This document shows positions 47,260 through 55,686 of a stretch of 61,676 bases of DNA, one piece after another. Source of the DNA: Saccharothrix sp. ALI-22-I. Its GTDB lineage: Bacteria > Actinomycetota > Actinomycetes > Mycobacteriales > Pseudonocardiaceae. A program made the position numbers and the translations under genes. The DNA lies in NCBI RefSeq assembly GCF_001984175.1, contig NZ_MTQP01000034.1, positions 1 to 61,676 of the forward strand, given 5' to 3'. Every line of letters starts with the position of its first letter. The first letter of the stretch is position 1. The notes below the pieces were generated by a model. That model saw nothing but the letters and a program-made list of their open reading frames with translations. It was not told the DNA's origin and ran no database searches.

Positions 47260-48189
47260 ATGGACTTCGGTATCACTCCGCTCGGCGGGCTCCCGCTGCC
47301 CTCCCGGGTGACGATCTGCGAGGTCGGACCGCGCGACGGGTTGCAGAACGAGTCGGGCGTGCTCCCGGTCGAGGTCAAGGCCGAGTTCGTCGCTCGGCTG
47401 GTCGACGCCGGGCACACCGTGGTCGAGACGACCGGCTTCGTGCACCCGGAGTGGGTGCCGCAGCTGGCCGACGCCGAAGACCTGCTCGCCGCGATCACCC
47501 AGGCACCGGGGGTGCGGTATCCGGTACTGGTGCCCAACGAGCGGGGCCTGGATCGTGCTCTTGGTCTGGGCGTGCGCGACATCGCGGTGTTCGGCAGCAT
47601 TACCGAGACCTTCGCCAAGCGGAACCTCAACCGCACGGTGGACGAGTCGCTGGAGATGTTCACGCCGGTGGTGGCCCGTGCCCGCGAGGCGGACCTGCGG
47701 GTGCGCGGCTATCTGTCGATGTGCTTCGGCGATCCTTGGGAAGGCGACGTTCCCGTCCCGCGGGTGCTCGACGTCGCCACCCGGATGATGGCGCTGGGCT
47801 GCACCGAACTCAGCCTGGGCGACACCATCGGGGTCGCGACACCGGGCCAGGTCGTCGCCGTGCTCGACGCCCTGATCGCCGCGGGAATCCCGGTCGACTC
47901 GATCGCCGTGCACTTCCACGACACCTATGGCCAGGCCCTGGCCAACACCTTCGCCGCGCTCTGCCGCGGCGTCACCACGATCGACGCCAGCGCCGGCGGC
48001 TTGGGCGGCTGCCCCTACGCGGGCAGTGCCACGGGGAACCTCGCCACCGAGGACCTGCTCTGGCAGTTGCACGGCCTCGGCATCGACACCGGCGTCGACC
48101 TGCGGAAGATGGTCGACACCAGTGTCTGGCTCGCCGAGAAGCTCGGTCGTCCCAGCCCGTCCCGCACCGTTACCGCCCTCGCCGGTTGA
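47260..48189 (+). CDS. HMG-CoA lyase-like aldolase
   Basis: 309 aa TIM-barrel of the HMGL family. ICEVGPRDGLQNE supplies the metal/catalytic Arg-Asp, HFHDTYGQALANT the metal-binding HxH, and GLGGCPYAGSATGNLATED the mobile catalytic Cys loop. These residues fit hydroxymethylglutaryl-CoA lyase (leucine and isoprenoid catabolism, giving acetyl-CoA and acetoacetate) or a related hydroxyacyl-CoA lyase. ATG 47260 follows the synthetase stop after 1 nt. No HMG-CoA-forming enzyme is nearby, so the substrate may be another 3-hydroxy-3-methyl acyl-CoA. Confidence 0.9.
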   Translation: MDFGITPLGGLPLPSRVTICEVGPRDGLQNESGVLPVEVKAEFVARLVDAGHTVVETTGFVHPEWVPQLADAEDLLAAITQAPGVRYPVLVPNERGLDRALGLGVRDIAVFGSITETFAKRNLNRTVDESLEMFTPVVARAREADLRVRGYLSMCFGDPWEGDVPVPRVLDVATRMMALGCTELSLGDTIGVATPGQVVAVLDALIAAGIPVDSIAVHFHDTYGQALANTFAALCRGVTTIDASAGGLGGCPYAGSATGNLATEDLLWQLHGLGIDTGVDLRKMVDTSVWLAEKLGRPSPSRTVTALAG

Positions 48190-48295
48190 CGACAGCCCGC
48201 GCGACCCGCCGCCGGGGCTTCCCGATGACTCCGGGGTGTCCCGGCTGCCCGCTTGTCCCGGTACTCGTTCTTTTCTGCTTGTTGCGGGGTGGCGG

Positions 48296-49489
48296 TCAGA
48301 GGCGCTCGATGATCGTGGCGTTGGCCAGTCCGCCGGCCTCGCACATGGTCTGCAAGCCGAACCGGCCGCCGTGCTGTTCGAGGACGGACAGCAGGGTTGT
48401 CATGAGGCGTGCTCCGCTCGCGCCGAGCGGGTGGCCGATCGCGGTGGCGCCGCCGTGGACGTTGACCTTGGCGAGGTCCGCGCCGGTCTCGGCCTGCCAT
48501 GCCAGCACCACGGCGGCGAACGCCTCGTTCACCTCGAACGCGTCGATGTCCGCGAGGGCCAGTCCGGCCCGGTCGAGGACTTTCCGGGTCGCGGGCATGA
48601 TGCCGGTCAGCATGTACAGGGGGTCGTCGCCGGCGACGGCGAAGCTGTGCAGGCGGGCGCGGGGCCGCAGGCCCAGCCGTGCCGCGGTCTCGCTGCTGGT
48701 GATCAGCAACGCGGCGGCCCCGTCGTTGACGGGGGAGGAGTTGCCCGCGGTGACCTTCCAGTCCAGTTGCGGGAACCGCTGCTCCCAGGTGTCGGACCGG
48801 AAGGCGGGCTTCAGGCTGGCCAGGACGTCGACCGACGTCGCAGACCGGAGCGACTCGTCGCGGCCGACGTGGACCGGCACACCGTCGGCGGCCGTGGCCT
48901 TCACCGGGGCGACCTCGCCGGTGAACCGCCCCTCCTCCCACGCCGTCGCGGCGCGACGGTGGCTTTCCGCGGCGAAGGTGTCCAACTGGGCACGCGAGAG
49001 GTTCCAGCGCCGCGCGATGAGTTCGGCGCTGATGCCCTGCGGTACGAGCCCTTCGGGGTAGCGGGTCGCGACGCCGGGGCCGAGGAAGTCCTTGCCGGCC
49101 GTCTGGCTGCCGATCGGCACCCGGCTCATCGACTCGACCCCCGAGGCGATCACCACGTCGTAGGCTCCGGCGATGACGCCCTGGGCGGCGAAGTGGATGG
49201 CCTGCTGGCTGCTGCCGCACTGCCGGTCGACGGTCACGCCTGGCACCGATTCCGGAAGCCCGGCCGCGAGGGCCGCCCAGCGCGCGGTGTTGGAGCTCTG
49301 TTCGCCGATCTGCCCGACCGCGCCGCTGATCACGTCGTCCACAAGGGACGGATCGATTCCGGTTCGCTCGACGAGCGACCTGATGGCGTGGGCGTGCAGG
49401 TCGACCGGGTGCACGCCCGACAGCGCACCGCCCGGCTTGCCCTTGCCGATTGGTGTGCGCACCGCATCGACGATGACCGCGTCTCGCAT
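48296..49489 (-). CDS. Thiolase (acetyl-CoA C-acyltransferase)
   Basis: 397 aa, family length. Nucleophile Cys91 in DRQCGSSQQ, the HEAFAAVV-like VNEAFAAVVLAW segment, GGATAIGHPLGASG (catalytic His) and the C-terminal MCEAGGLANA, where the second catalytic Cys is kept although CxGGGxG is degenerate. Cleaves 3-ketoacyl-CoA or condenses acetyl-CoA. Convergent with the lyase and on the same strand as the thioesterase upstream; with them it forms a degradative acyl-CoA set. ATG at 49489. Confidence 0.93.
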   Translation of the reverse strand: MRDAVIVDAVRTPIGKGKPGGALSGVHPVDLHAHAIRSLVERTGIDPSLVDDVISGAVGQIGEQSSNTARWAALAAGLPESVPGVTVDRQCGSSQQAIHFAAQGVIAGAYDVVIASGVESMSRVPIGSQTAGKDFLGPGVATRYPEGLVPQGISAELIARRWNLSRAQLDTFAAESHRRAATAWEEGRFTGEVAPVKATAADGVPVHVGRDESLRSATSVDVLASLKPAFRSDTWEQRFPQLDWKVTAGNSSPVNDGAAALLITSSETAARLGLRPRARLHSFAVAGDDPLYMLTGIMPATRKVLDRAGLALADIDAFEVNEAFAAVVLAWQAETGADLAKVNVHGGATAIGHPLGASGARLMTTLLSVLEQHGGRFGLQTMCEAGGLANATIIERL

Positions 49490-49695
49490 GACCCGTTACC
49501 TCCTCGATTCACCGGTATCGCTACCGGGTACGTGCATTCCGCGACTGAGTTCGTGGTGATCGACGCCGGGCATGTGATCACGACGGCCGGGGTCGGCGAG
49601 CCGGCCGCGGTGGCGGCGCGGCCGGATGGGCTCGGCTTCGTCCTGCCTGTCCTGTGGCGAGGTCGGGCAGGCACGGCACGTGAAGTGACGGGGCG

Positions 49696-50208
49696 TCAGG
49701 CCTGGGCGTCAGAGTCCGCCGGCGGCAGCGGGAACAGCATGCAGCTGCTGGTGGCGTGGGCGAGCAGGCGGTCCGTGCCGTCGACCAACCGGGCCTGCGC
49801 GAGTGCGGTCTGTCGGCCGCTGCTGATGATCGTTCCGATGGCGCGGATCTTGCCCGTGTCGACCGTGATGCGCCGCAGGAACTTGACGTTGAGGTCGAGC
49901 GAGGTGTATCCGACGCCCGGCGGCAGCGTCGACTGGACGGCGCAGCCGGTCGCCGAGTCGAGCAGGGTGGCGTAGACGCCGCCGTGCACGCTGCCGATGG
50001 GGTTGTAGTGCTCCTCGCCGGGTACCAGTGAGAACACCACGCGCCCCTCTTCCGCTTCTTCGAGGACGAGGTCCAAGGCGGACAGGACGGGCGGCGCGGG
50101 TAGGTGACCCGCGAGCATGTCGTGCAGGAAGTCCAGGCCGGAAGTGCGCCCCACGGCGGCTGCCGTGACGGCTGGATCCCCCCACTCGTACGTGCGTGTG
50201 TGTCCCAT
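49696..50208 (-). CDS. PaaI-type hotdog thioesterase
   Basis: 170 aa. The single hotdog domain has NPIGSVHGGVYATLLDSATG, the HGG...D signature of PaaI/YbgC-like acyl-CoA thioesterases, with a C-terminal strand TALAQARLVDGTDRLLAHAT. It probably hydrolyses aryl- or medium-chain acyl-CoAs in the same pathway as the thiolase. ATG 50208 faces the HxlR regulator across a 106-bp intergenic region that contains a palindrome. Confidence 0.88.
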   Translation of the reverse strand: MGHTRTYEWGDPAVTAAAVGRTSGLDFLHDMLAGHLPAPPVLSALDLVLEEAEEGRVVFSLVPGEEHYNPIGSVHGGVYATLLDSATGCAVQSTLPPGVGYTSLDLNVKFLRRITVDTGKIRAIGTIISSGRQTALAQARLVDGTDRLLAHATSSCMLFPLPPADSDAQA

Positions 50209-50244
50209 TGGGTCGGTGCCCCTCCGTCTGGCTTCGTTTGGTGA

Positions 50245-50263
50245 AGCTAGCCTCAGCCTAGCT
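50245..50263. promoter_or_regulatory. Imperfect palindrome, likely HxlR operator
   Basis: AGCTAGCCTCAGCCTAGCT is a 19-bp inverted repeat with one mismatched pair, lying in the divergent promoter region between the PaaI-like gene and the HxlR gene. HxlR proteins bind short inverted repeats, so this is the obvious operator candidate. Confidence 0.5.
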
Positions 50264-50314
50264 GGCTGTCAAATGCGGAGTCAGACGTAGGATCGAGGGG
50301 TGGAGTGGCTTGAG

Positions 50315-50767
50315 ATGAGCATGGAGAACTGCCCGGTCCAGCGCACACTCGACGTGGTGGGGGAGAAGTGGACGCTGTTGATCCTGCGTGACGCCGTCAA
50401 CGGCGTTCGTCGCTTCGACGACTTCCGCCGCCACATCGGCCTGTCGGAGGCGGTGCTCAGTGACCGGCTCCGGAAGTTGACCGCGGCGGGCATCATGCGG
50501 ACCGTCCCGTACCGGGAACCGGGCAGCCGCTCCCGCAACGAATACCGCCTGACCCGCAAGGGTTGGGACCTGTGGCCCGTGGTGACGGCGTTGAGACAAT
50601 GGGGCGAGACGTACGCCGGCGAGCCGGAGGGGCCGGTCATGGACATCCGCCATGACGAGTGCGGAGCCCCGGTGCGCGTCGTGGTCGAGTGCACCGCCGG
50701 TCACGTGGCCCTGCCGCCTTCCGAGGTCACCGCCCGGCCCGGTCCGGCGGCCCGACCCCAGGCGTGA
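50315..50767 (+). CDS. HxlR-family transcriptional regulator
   Basis: About 150 aa. ATG 50315 is preferred (GGAG 9 nt upstream); a GTG at 50300 would lie on top of its own ribosome site. Conserved CPVQRTLDVVGEKWTLLILRD at the N-terminus, then the winged-helix with RRFDDFRRHIGLSEAVLSDRL and the wing YRLTRKGWDLWPV. The Cys of CPV is the residue used for redox or aldehyde sensing in some family members. A ~35-residue C-terminal extension contains a His/Cys-bearing segment (RHDECGAPVRVVVECTAGH) that may bind metal. Probably controls the divergent thioesterase-thiolase pair. Confidence 0.9.
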   Translation: MSMENCPVQRTLDVVGEKWTLLILRDAVNGVRRFDDFRRHIGLSEAVLSDRLRKLTAAGIMRTVPYREPGSRSRNEYRLTRKGWDLWPVVTALRQWGETYAGEPEGPVMDIRHDECGAPVRVVVECTAGHVALPPSEVTARPGPAARPQA

Positions 50768-50934
50768 CCTCCACGCGCCGAGACCGCACGCTCACCACAC
50801 GGAGCGCCTGGGACCGCACGACGCGGACGAGTCGTCACCCGATACCGTGCAGGAAGGTCAACAGTTCCGCTCAAGGATCGCCCAGCAGGGCCCCGATCCA
50901 CACCTGGCGAACGGCATGCTCATACTGTCGCGGC

Positions 50935-51516
50935 GTGGGCCCGCAGGAACCGCAGTCGGCGATCCGCGACGCGGCGCACGCCCTGGGCCACCCGCCGGGC
51001 AGTCAGGACGCCCGGAGCAAGCGGGTCGACGGCTGGGGCACCGTGCGCGCCGCCGCCGCCGGCAACACCGCCGGCCGCGCGGAGGGGACCGGCGGCGCGC
51101 CGCCGACCGCGGGCACGACCGGTCATCGCCGACAGGCGGCGGGCAGGTCGGGCCGATCCCGCGTGACGTGCTGCTGCTGGCCGCCGAGCTGGAGGGGCGC
51201 GCTGCGGCACCTGGGCATCCACTCCGACGGCATGGTCATCTGCGACCGGCCCGTGGCCGAGGTCGTGCCCGTAGAGCGTGCCCGGATGCCCGGCAGGACG
51301 GTACTGCAGTGGGACAAGGACGACTGCGCCACCGCCGGGCTGGTCAAGTTCGACCTGCTCGGCCTCGGATGCTCTCGGCGATTCGCTACGCCCGCGACCT
51401 GGTCGCCGAACACGAGGGCGTGCACGTCGACCCGGCCCGCCTCGACCTCGTCGACCCCGCCGTCTACGACATGCTCTGCGCCGCAGCCACCGTGGGCGTG
51501 TTCCAGATGGACTCTG
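50935..51516 (+). pseudogene. dnaE2: Error-prone DNA polymerase (DnaE2) remnant, frameshifted
   Basis: Blocks of DnaE2 are recognisable in at least two frames: AIRDAAHALGHPPGSQDARS, then DVLLLAAELEG, then RHLGIHSDGMVICDRPVAEV with MPGRTVLQWDKDDC and GLVKFDLLGLG, and after a shift MLSAIRYARDLVAEHEGV with VYDMLCAAATVGVFQMDS. These follow the order of the polymerase/finger region of the actinobacterial mutagenic polymerase. N- and C-terminal thirds are absent. Non-functional. The stop at 51514 region coincides with the edge of the next remnant. Confidence 0.85.
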
Positions 51517-51519
51517 TGT

Positions 51520-51745
51520 CAAGTCCAGGCGTGTTGTCTGCGCCGCCTCTGGCTGATGCGCATGCCGATTGGGGCGAGTTGCGATGATCGGGGGTCCACA
51601 CGCCCACCGGGCTCTCCGACCGCGGCTGTGTTTCGCGGCGGACCGCCGGGAAGCCGAGGGTGTCCAGTGCGTCGATCAGTGCCTGCTCGACACGGCGGAT
51701 CAGTCCACGGGGACCGAGCTCACGCCCGTTCCTGCCCTCCTGTGG
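51520..51745 (-). pseudogene. lipB: Octanoyltransferase (LipB-like) remnant
   Basis: Minus strand reads RELGPRGLIRRVEQALIDAL and GVWT, then in a shifted frame QLAPIGMRIS and in a third TTRLDLT. This order resembles the GxxxxVRxLExxLIxxLxxFG ... GVWV ... KIAAIGVRVS ... TxHGxALNV region of LipB. Catalytic Lys of KIAAIG is replaced or lost at the frameshift. Fragment only; assignment moderate. Confidence 0.5.
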
Positions 51746-51841
51746 CGACAGCCACCCGAGGGGCCTGACGCCCTGGCGTAGCGGTCTGCAACGATCGGAC
51801 CGGGGCGGCTGACGCAGCATCCGGAATGGTTCCACAGTGGA

Positions 51842-52072
51842 TCAGAGGTCGAGGACCAGACGGTCGCCTTGGGCTCGGGAGACGCAGATCATCATGGTGC
51901 TGCCTGCGGCGCGCTCCTGGTCGTTCAGGACCGAGTCGCGGTGGTCGATCTCCCCGGACAACACGGTCGTCTCGCAGGTCCCGCAGATTCCTTCCTCGCA
52001 CGACGTCATCACCGACACACCGGCATTCCCGACGGCCTCAAGAATGGACATGTCCTCAGCTTGACTCTGTCG
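51842..52072 (-). pseudogene. C-terminal ferredoxin domain of a phthalate-dioxygenase-reductase-type protein
   Basis: Minus strand reads SILEAVGNAGVSVMTSCEEG, ICGTCETTVLSGEIDHRDSVL and MMICVSRAQGDRLVLDL, ending at the stop 51842. The CxxxxCxxC...C pattern of a plant-type 2Fe-2S cluster and the LVLDL terminus match the final domain of VanB/PDR-family oxygenase reductases. The FMN and NAD domains are gone; upstream sequence is unrelated. Truncated, probably inactive. Confidence 0.8.
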
Positions 52073-52175
52073 GGGATCTTGGAACAGCCGGCGTGTCGCG
52101 GAAGGTGACCGATAGGTAACAGCGAGGCTTCTGGGGTCGGTGAAGTCACAACGCTCCCCGAGGTGGTCAGATGTC

Positions 52176-52655
52176 CTTACATGGTCGCCACCGACTGGCG
52201 CCAGCCGGCGCACGCCGTCCGCACCGCTGCGGTCGACATCCCCCTGGCCGACCCGTACTTCTGGACCATGCGCGGCTCGGTCCGCGTCGCCCGGCTGTGC
52301 GCCGACTTCGGCCTCACCCGGGGCTCGCACTCCAACAACCACTTCGACATCTCACTGGCGATGTTCACCCACGTCGGCGCGGCCGCACCGGGACCGATCA
52401 CCGCCCTGGACACCCACTGGATCCGGCAGGACGAGGCAGGCGCTGACCCGGACGCCGCTGCAGATCCGCGACGGCGGCATCAGCGTCCCGACCACGCCCG
52501 GCCTCGGCGTCGAACTCGACCGGGACGCCCTCGCCGCCGCACACGAGCTGTACCTGGAACACGGACTCGGTGCCAGGGACGACGCCACCGCCATGCGCCG
52601 ACTGGTCCCAAGCCGGCAGTCCGACCCCAAACGCCCCAGCCCGGCCCGTAGACCG
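52176..52655 (+). pseudogene. gudD: Glucarate dehydratase C-terminal remnant, frameshifted
   Basis: First frame: [60 protein letters not shown]. After about nt 52,435 the similarity moves to another frame: [20 protein letters not shown] and [20 protein letters not shown] then DPKRP. These are consecutive segments of the enolase-superfamily glucarate dehydratase, including the SNNHFDISL catalytic His loop. The N-terminal half and the start are missing. Confidence 0.85.
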
Positions 52656-52729
52656 GAGCGTCACCGTGCCGGCGCTCGTTTAAGCTCGGCACCCGGTGAC
52701 GTCGGTCGGTGCGCCTCGGAGGTGTGGTG

Positions 52730-55615
52730 ATGCGACGGGATGGCGGTTCGGGGACGGGCCGCGGTGGTTGGTTCCGGACCAGCTCACCCATCCTCATCGG
52801 GCGCGGCGAGCACTTGGCCGCGCTGCGGGAGGTTGCCGCGCACCACCCGGCGGTCGCCCTGCTCGAAGGCGAGGCGGGGGTGGGCAAGAGCAGGTTGGTG
52901 TCCGAGCTGCTCGCCGGGGACCTGGGTGCCGTGCTGCCGCTGGTCGGTTACTGCCGGCAGGTCGGCGAGCCGTTCTCCTACGGTGCGCTGTTGGAGGCGC
53001 TGCGGGACGCGGGGCCGAGACTGGCTCGGCGGTGGGACTTGAACCCGTTGATCGGCGCGCTGGCTCCACTGCTGCCGGAGATCGCCGCCGAGCTGCCCGC
53101 CCCGTTGCCGCCGATCGGTGACCCGCGGGCCGAGCGGCACCGGCTGTTCCGGGCGGTGCGGGAACTCCTCGGCACGCTCGGCCCGGTGCTGCTCGTGGTC
53201 GAAGACCTGCACTGGGCCGATGACGGCACGCGTCAACTGCTGCGCTTCCTGGCGGGTGGTCCGCCGGCCAACCTCAGCATGGTCCTCACCTACCGGCGGG
53301 AGGACCTGCCCGGCGGCAGCCCGCTGGGCGCGGAGTTCCGGTCCGCCGCCGGCGGCCTGGTCGCGGTGCTGGAGATCGAGCCGCTGGACGTCGACGGTGT
53401 GCGCGGGTTGACCAAGGCGATCCTCGGCGCGGAGGGGGTTTCGGTCGAGTTCGCGGCACGGCTGCACGAGCGGACCGCGGGCATCCCGTTCGTCGTCGAG
53501 GAGATGTTGAGCGCCCTTCGTGACACGGCGGGAGCGGTGCACGCGGGCGGCGCGCGGGCCGAACGGCTGCTCGACGCCCTGAGGGTCCCCGTGCTGCTGC
53601 GCGATGCGATGGCCGATCGCCTGGCCACCCTGCCCGCCGGCACGGTCCGCCTGGTCGAGGCGGCCGCGGTGCTCGGCACGCCCGCGCCCGCCGAACTGCT
53701 CGCCGAGGTGGGCGGCGTTTCGGAGGACCGGGTGAGGTCGGCGCTCGCACACGCCGTGGACGGGCACGTCCTGCACGAGGTGGACGGGTTGAGGTACGGG
53801 TTCCGGCACATGCTGGCCCGTCAGGCGGTGTACGACACGATCAGCGCCCCGGAGCGCGCCGGCCTGCACGACCGTGCCGTCGACGCGCTGGAGCACGTCG
53901 AACCGAGGCCGCTGGTCCAGTTGGCCGGGCACAGCGAGCGGGCGGGCCGGACGGCGGACTGGTTGACCTACGGGGAGGCGGCGGCGGACCGGGCCATCGA
54001 CTCCGGTGACGCGACCACCGCGACCACGTTGTTGCAGCGGTTGCTCGCCGTGCCGGTCTTGCCCGCCGACGCGGTCGACCGGCTGGCGATCAAGCTCGGG
54101 CGCATCGCTAACACCGGGCTGGACCAGCGCGACCCGACGGAGACGCTGGAGCGCCTGCTGGCCGACCCGCGGCCGACGGCATCGGTGCGCGGCGAGGTGC
54201 GCCTGTACCGCGCCTTGCTGCTGGTCCGCCAGATCGGCCGCATCCGGGAGGGGCGGGCGGAGCTCGAACGCGCGATCGACGAGTTCGCGGACAGGCCCCA
54301 CCTCGTCGCCCGCGCCGCCGCCGTGCTCTCCATGCCGTATCTCGGCACGGCTGCGCCGGAGGACCTGGAGAGGTGGCGACGGCGTGCTGCGACCCACTTG
54401 GCGACAGCGACGGGCGAGTTGCGCGTCTCCCTGCTGGCCAACGAGTTGGGGTTCCGCTTGCACCGCGGGTACCTCACGGGGCTGGACGAGGTGCCCGAGC
54501 GCGCGGACACCCTCGGCGGGCAGCAGCACCTGGCGCGGCTGCGGTGCAACGTCGCCGACGCCTGCGTGTGGCTCGGCCACCTCGACCTGGGGGCCCGTTT
54601 CCTGCGTGACGGGCTGCGGCTCGCGACAGAGAGCGGCGCGCCGTTCGTGATCAGCACCGGCCGCACCACCGAGGCGCGGCTGGACTGGATCACCGGCCGG
54701 TGGGACGGTCTGGCCGAGCGGGCGAGCGGGTTGATCGAGGAGTACCGCGACGTGACCGCCATGACCGGCGAGCTGGAGCTGGTGCTCGGCTGGCTCGCCG
54801 CGGCGCGTGGGGACTGGGCGGTGGCGGGTGAGCACTTCGGGAGGACCGGCGCGCACGACCCGCGCGACGCCATCGCTCCGGTGGCGATCAGCGGGACCGC
54901 GGGCATCGCCTCGATCCTGCTGCGACGGAAAGCGGTAGTCGACGCGGCGACGGAGGTCGATCGAGGGCTGGCCGCCGTGCGGCGGACGGGAGGCTGGCCC
55001 TGGGTCGGCTTGCTGGCCCCGGTCGCCGTCGTCGCCTATGCGGCCGCTGGCCGGATCGCGGAAGCCGAACGCCTGGTGGACGAGGTCACCGAAGGCATCG
55101 CCGACCGCGACGCGCCCGCCGTCCTCGCCGCGCTCGCGCAGTGCCGGGGCGCACTGGCCGAGGCCCGAGGCGAACCCTCTGCCGCCATCGAGCATTTCAG
55201 AGAGGCCGTGGCGCGTTACGAGGCGATGCCCGCGCCGTACTTCGCCGCCATCGCCGGCGAACGCGAGGCGACGGTCTTGGCACCGTCCGATCCGGAGAAG
55301 GCCGCCGAGCTGCTCACAGACCTGGTGCAGACCTTCGACGGGCTCGGCGCGTCGAAGGACGCCGCCCGCTGCCGCCGCACCCTGCACACGCTCGACCGGG
55401 CGAAACCGGCTCGGCGGGGCCGCCGGGGGTACGGCAACGACCTCTCCCCCCGCGAGGCCGAGATCGCACGCATGGTCGCAGCCGGGCAGACCAACCGCGA
55501 GATCGCCGAGGAGCTGTTCCTGTCGTCCCGGACGGTCGAGCAGCACGTGGCTCGGCTGTTCCGCAAGCTGGGGATCAACTCGCGCGCCCACTTGCGCGCC
55601 GACCGCCTCGGCTGA
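52730..55615 (+). CDS. LuxR-family regulator with AAA ATPase (LAL type)
   Basis: About 961 aa from ATG 52730 (GGAGG 8 nt upstream). N-terminal AAA/P-loop ATPase: Walker A EGEAGVGKS (near residue 45), Walker B LLVVEDLHWAD, followed by the winged and helical region and long TPR-like repeats. C-terminal LuxR/NarL HTH (about 905-961): LSPREAEIARMVAAGQTNRE then EELFLSSRTVEQHVARLFRK. LAL regulators (MalT/PikD-like) often activate secondary metabolism or sugar use. It follows the remnant zone with no partner gene; the target is unknown. Confidence 0.93.
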   Translation: MRRDGGSGTGRGGWFRTSSPILIGRGEHLAALREVAAHHPAVALLEGEAGVGKSRLVSELLAGDLGAVLPLVGYCRQVGEPFSYGALLEALRDAGPRLARRWDLNPLIGALAPLLPEIAAELPAPLPPIGDPRAERHRLFRAVRELLGTLGPVLLVVEDLHWADDGTRQLLRFLAGGPPANLSMVLTYRREDLPGGSPLGAEFRSAAGGLVAVLEIEPLDVDGVRGLTKAILGAEGVSVEFAARLHERTAGIPFVVEEMLSALRDTAGAVHAGGARAERLLDALRVPVLLRDAMADRLATLPAGTVRLVEAAAVLGTPAPAELLAEVGGVSEDRVRSALAHAVDGHVLHEVDGLRYGFRHMLARQAVYDTISAPERAGLHDRAVDALEHVEPRPLVQLAGHSERAGRTADWLTYGEAAADRAIDSGDATTATTLLQRLLAVPVLPADAVDRLAIKLGRIANTGLDQRDPTETLERLLADPRPTASVRGEVRLYRALLLVRQIGRIREGRAELERAIDEFADRPHLVARAAAVLSMPYLGTAAPEDLERWRRRAATHLATATGELRVSLLANELGFRLHRGYLTGLDEVPERADTLGGQQHLARLRCNVADACVWLGHLDLGARFLRDGLRLATESGAPFVISTGRTTEARLDWITGRWDGLAERASGLIEEYRDVTAMTGELELVLGWLAAARGDWAVAGEHFGRTGAHDPRDAIAPVAISGTAGIASILLRRKAVVDAATEVDRGLAAVRRTGGWPWVGLLAPVAVVAYAAAGRIAEAERLVDEVTEGIADRDAPAVLAALAQCRGALAEARGEPSAAIEHFREAVARYEAMPAPYFAAIAGEREATVLAPSDPEKAAELLTDLVQTFDGLGASKDAARCRRTLHTLDRAKPARRGRRGYGNDLSPREAEIARMVAAGQTNREIAEELFLSSRTVEQHVARLFRKLGINSRAHLRADRLG

Positions 55616-55629
55616 GCTCCCCTCGGGAG

Positions 55630-55667
55630 CGAGCGGCGCTCCCGGAGCCGTCCGGGAGCGCCGCTCG
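55630..55667. terminator. Bidirectional terminator hairpin
   Basis: Perfect 17-bp inverted repeat (55630-55646 with 55651-55667) with a 4-nt GCCG loop, between the convergent LuxR-ATPase and protease stops. Confidence 0.88.
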
Positions 55668-55686
55668 ACACCTGTGCGATGTGCTG

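Noticed and set aside
48190..48295. Terminator between the convergent lyase and thiolase genes
   Set aside because: Only a weak 6-bp GCCGGG/CCCGGC pairing with a long loop; not enough to call.
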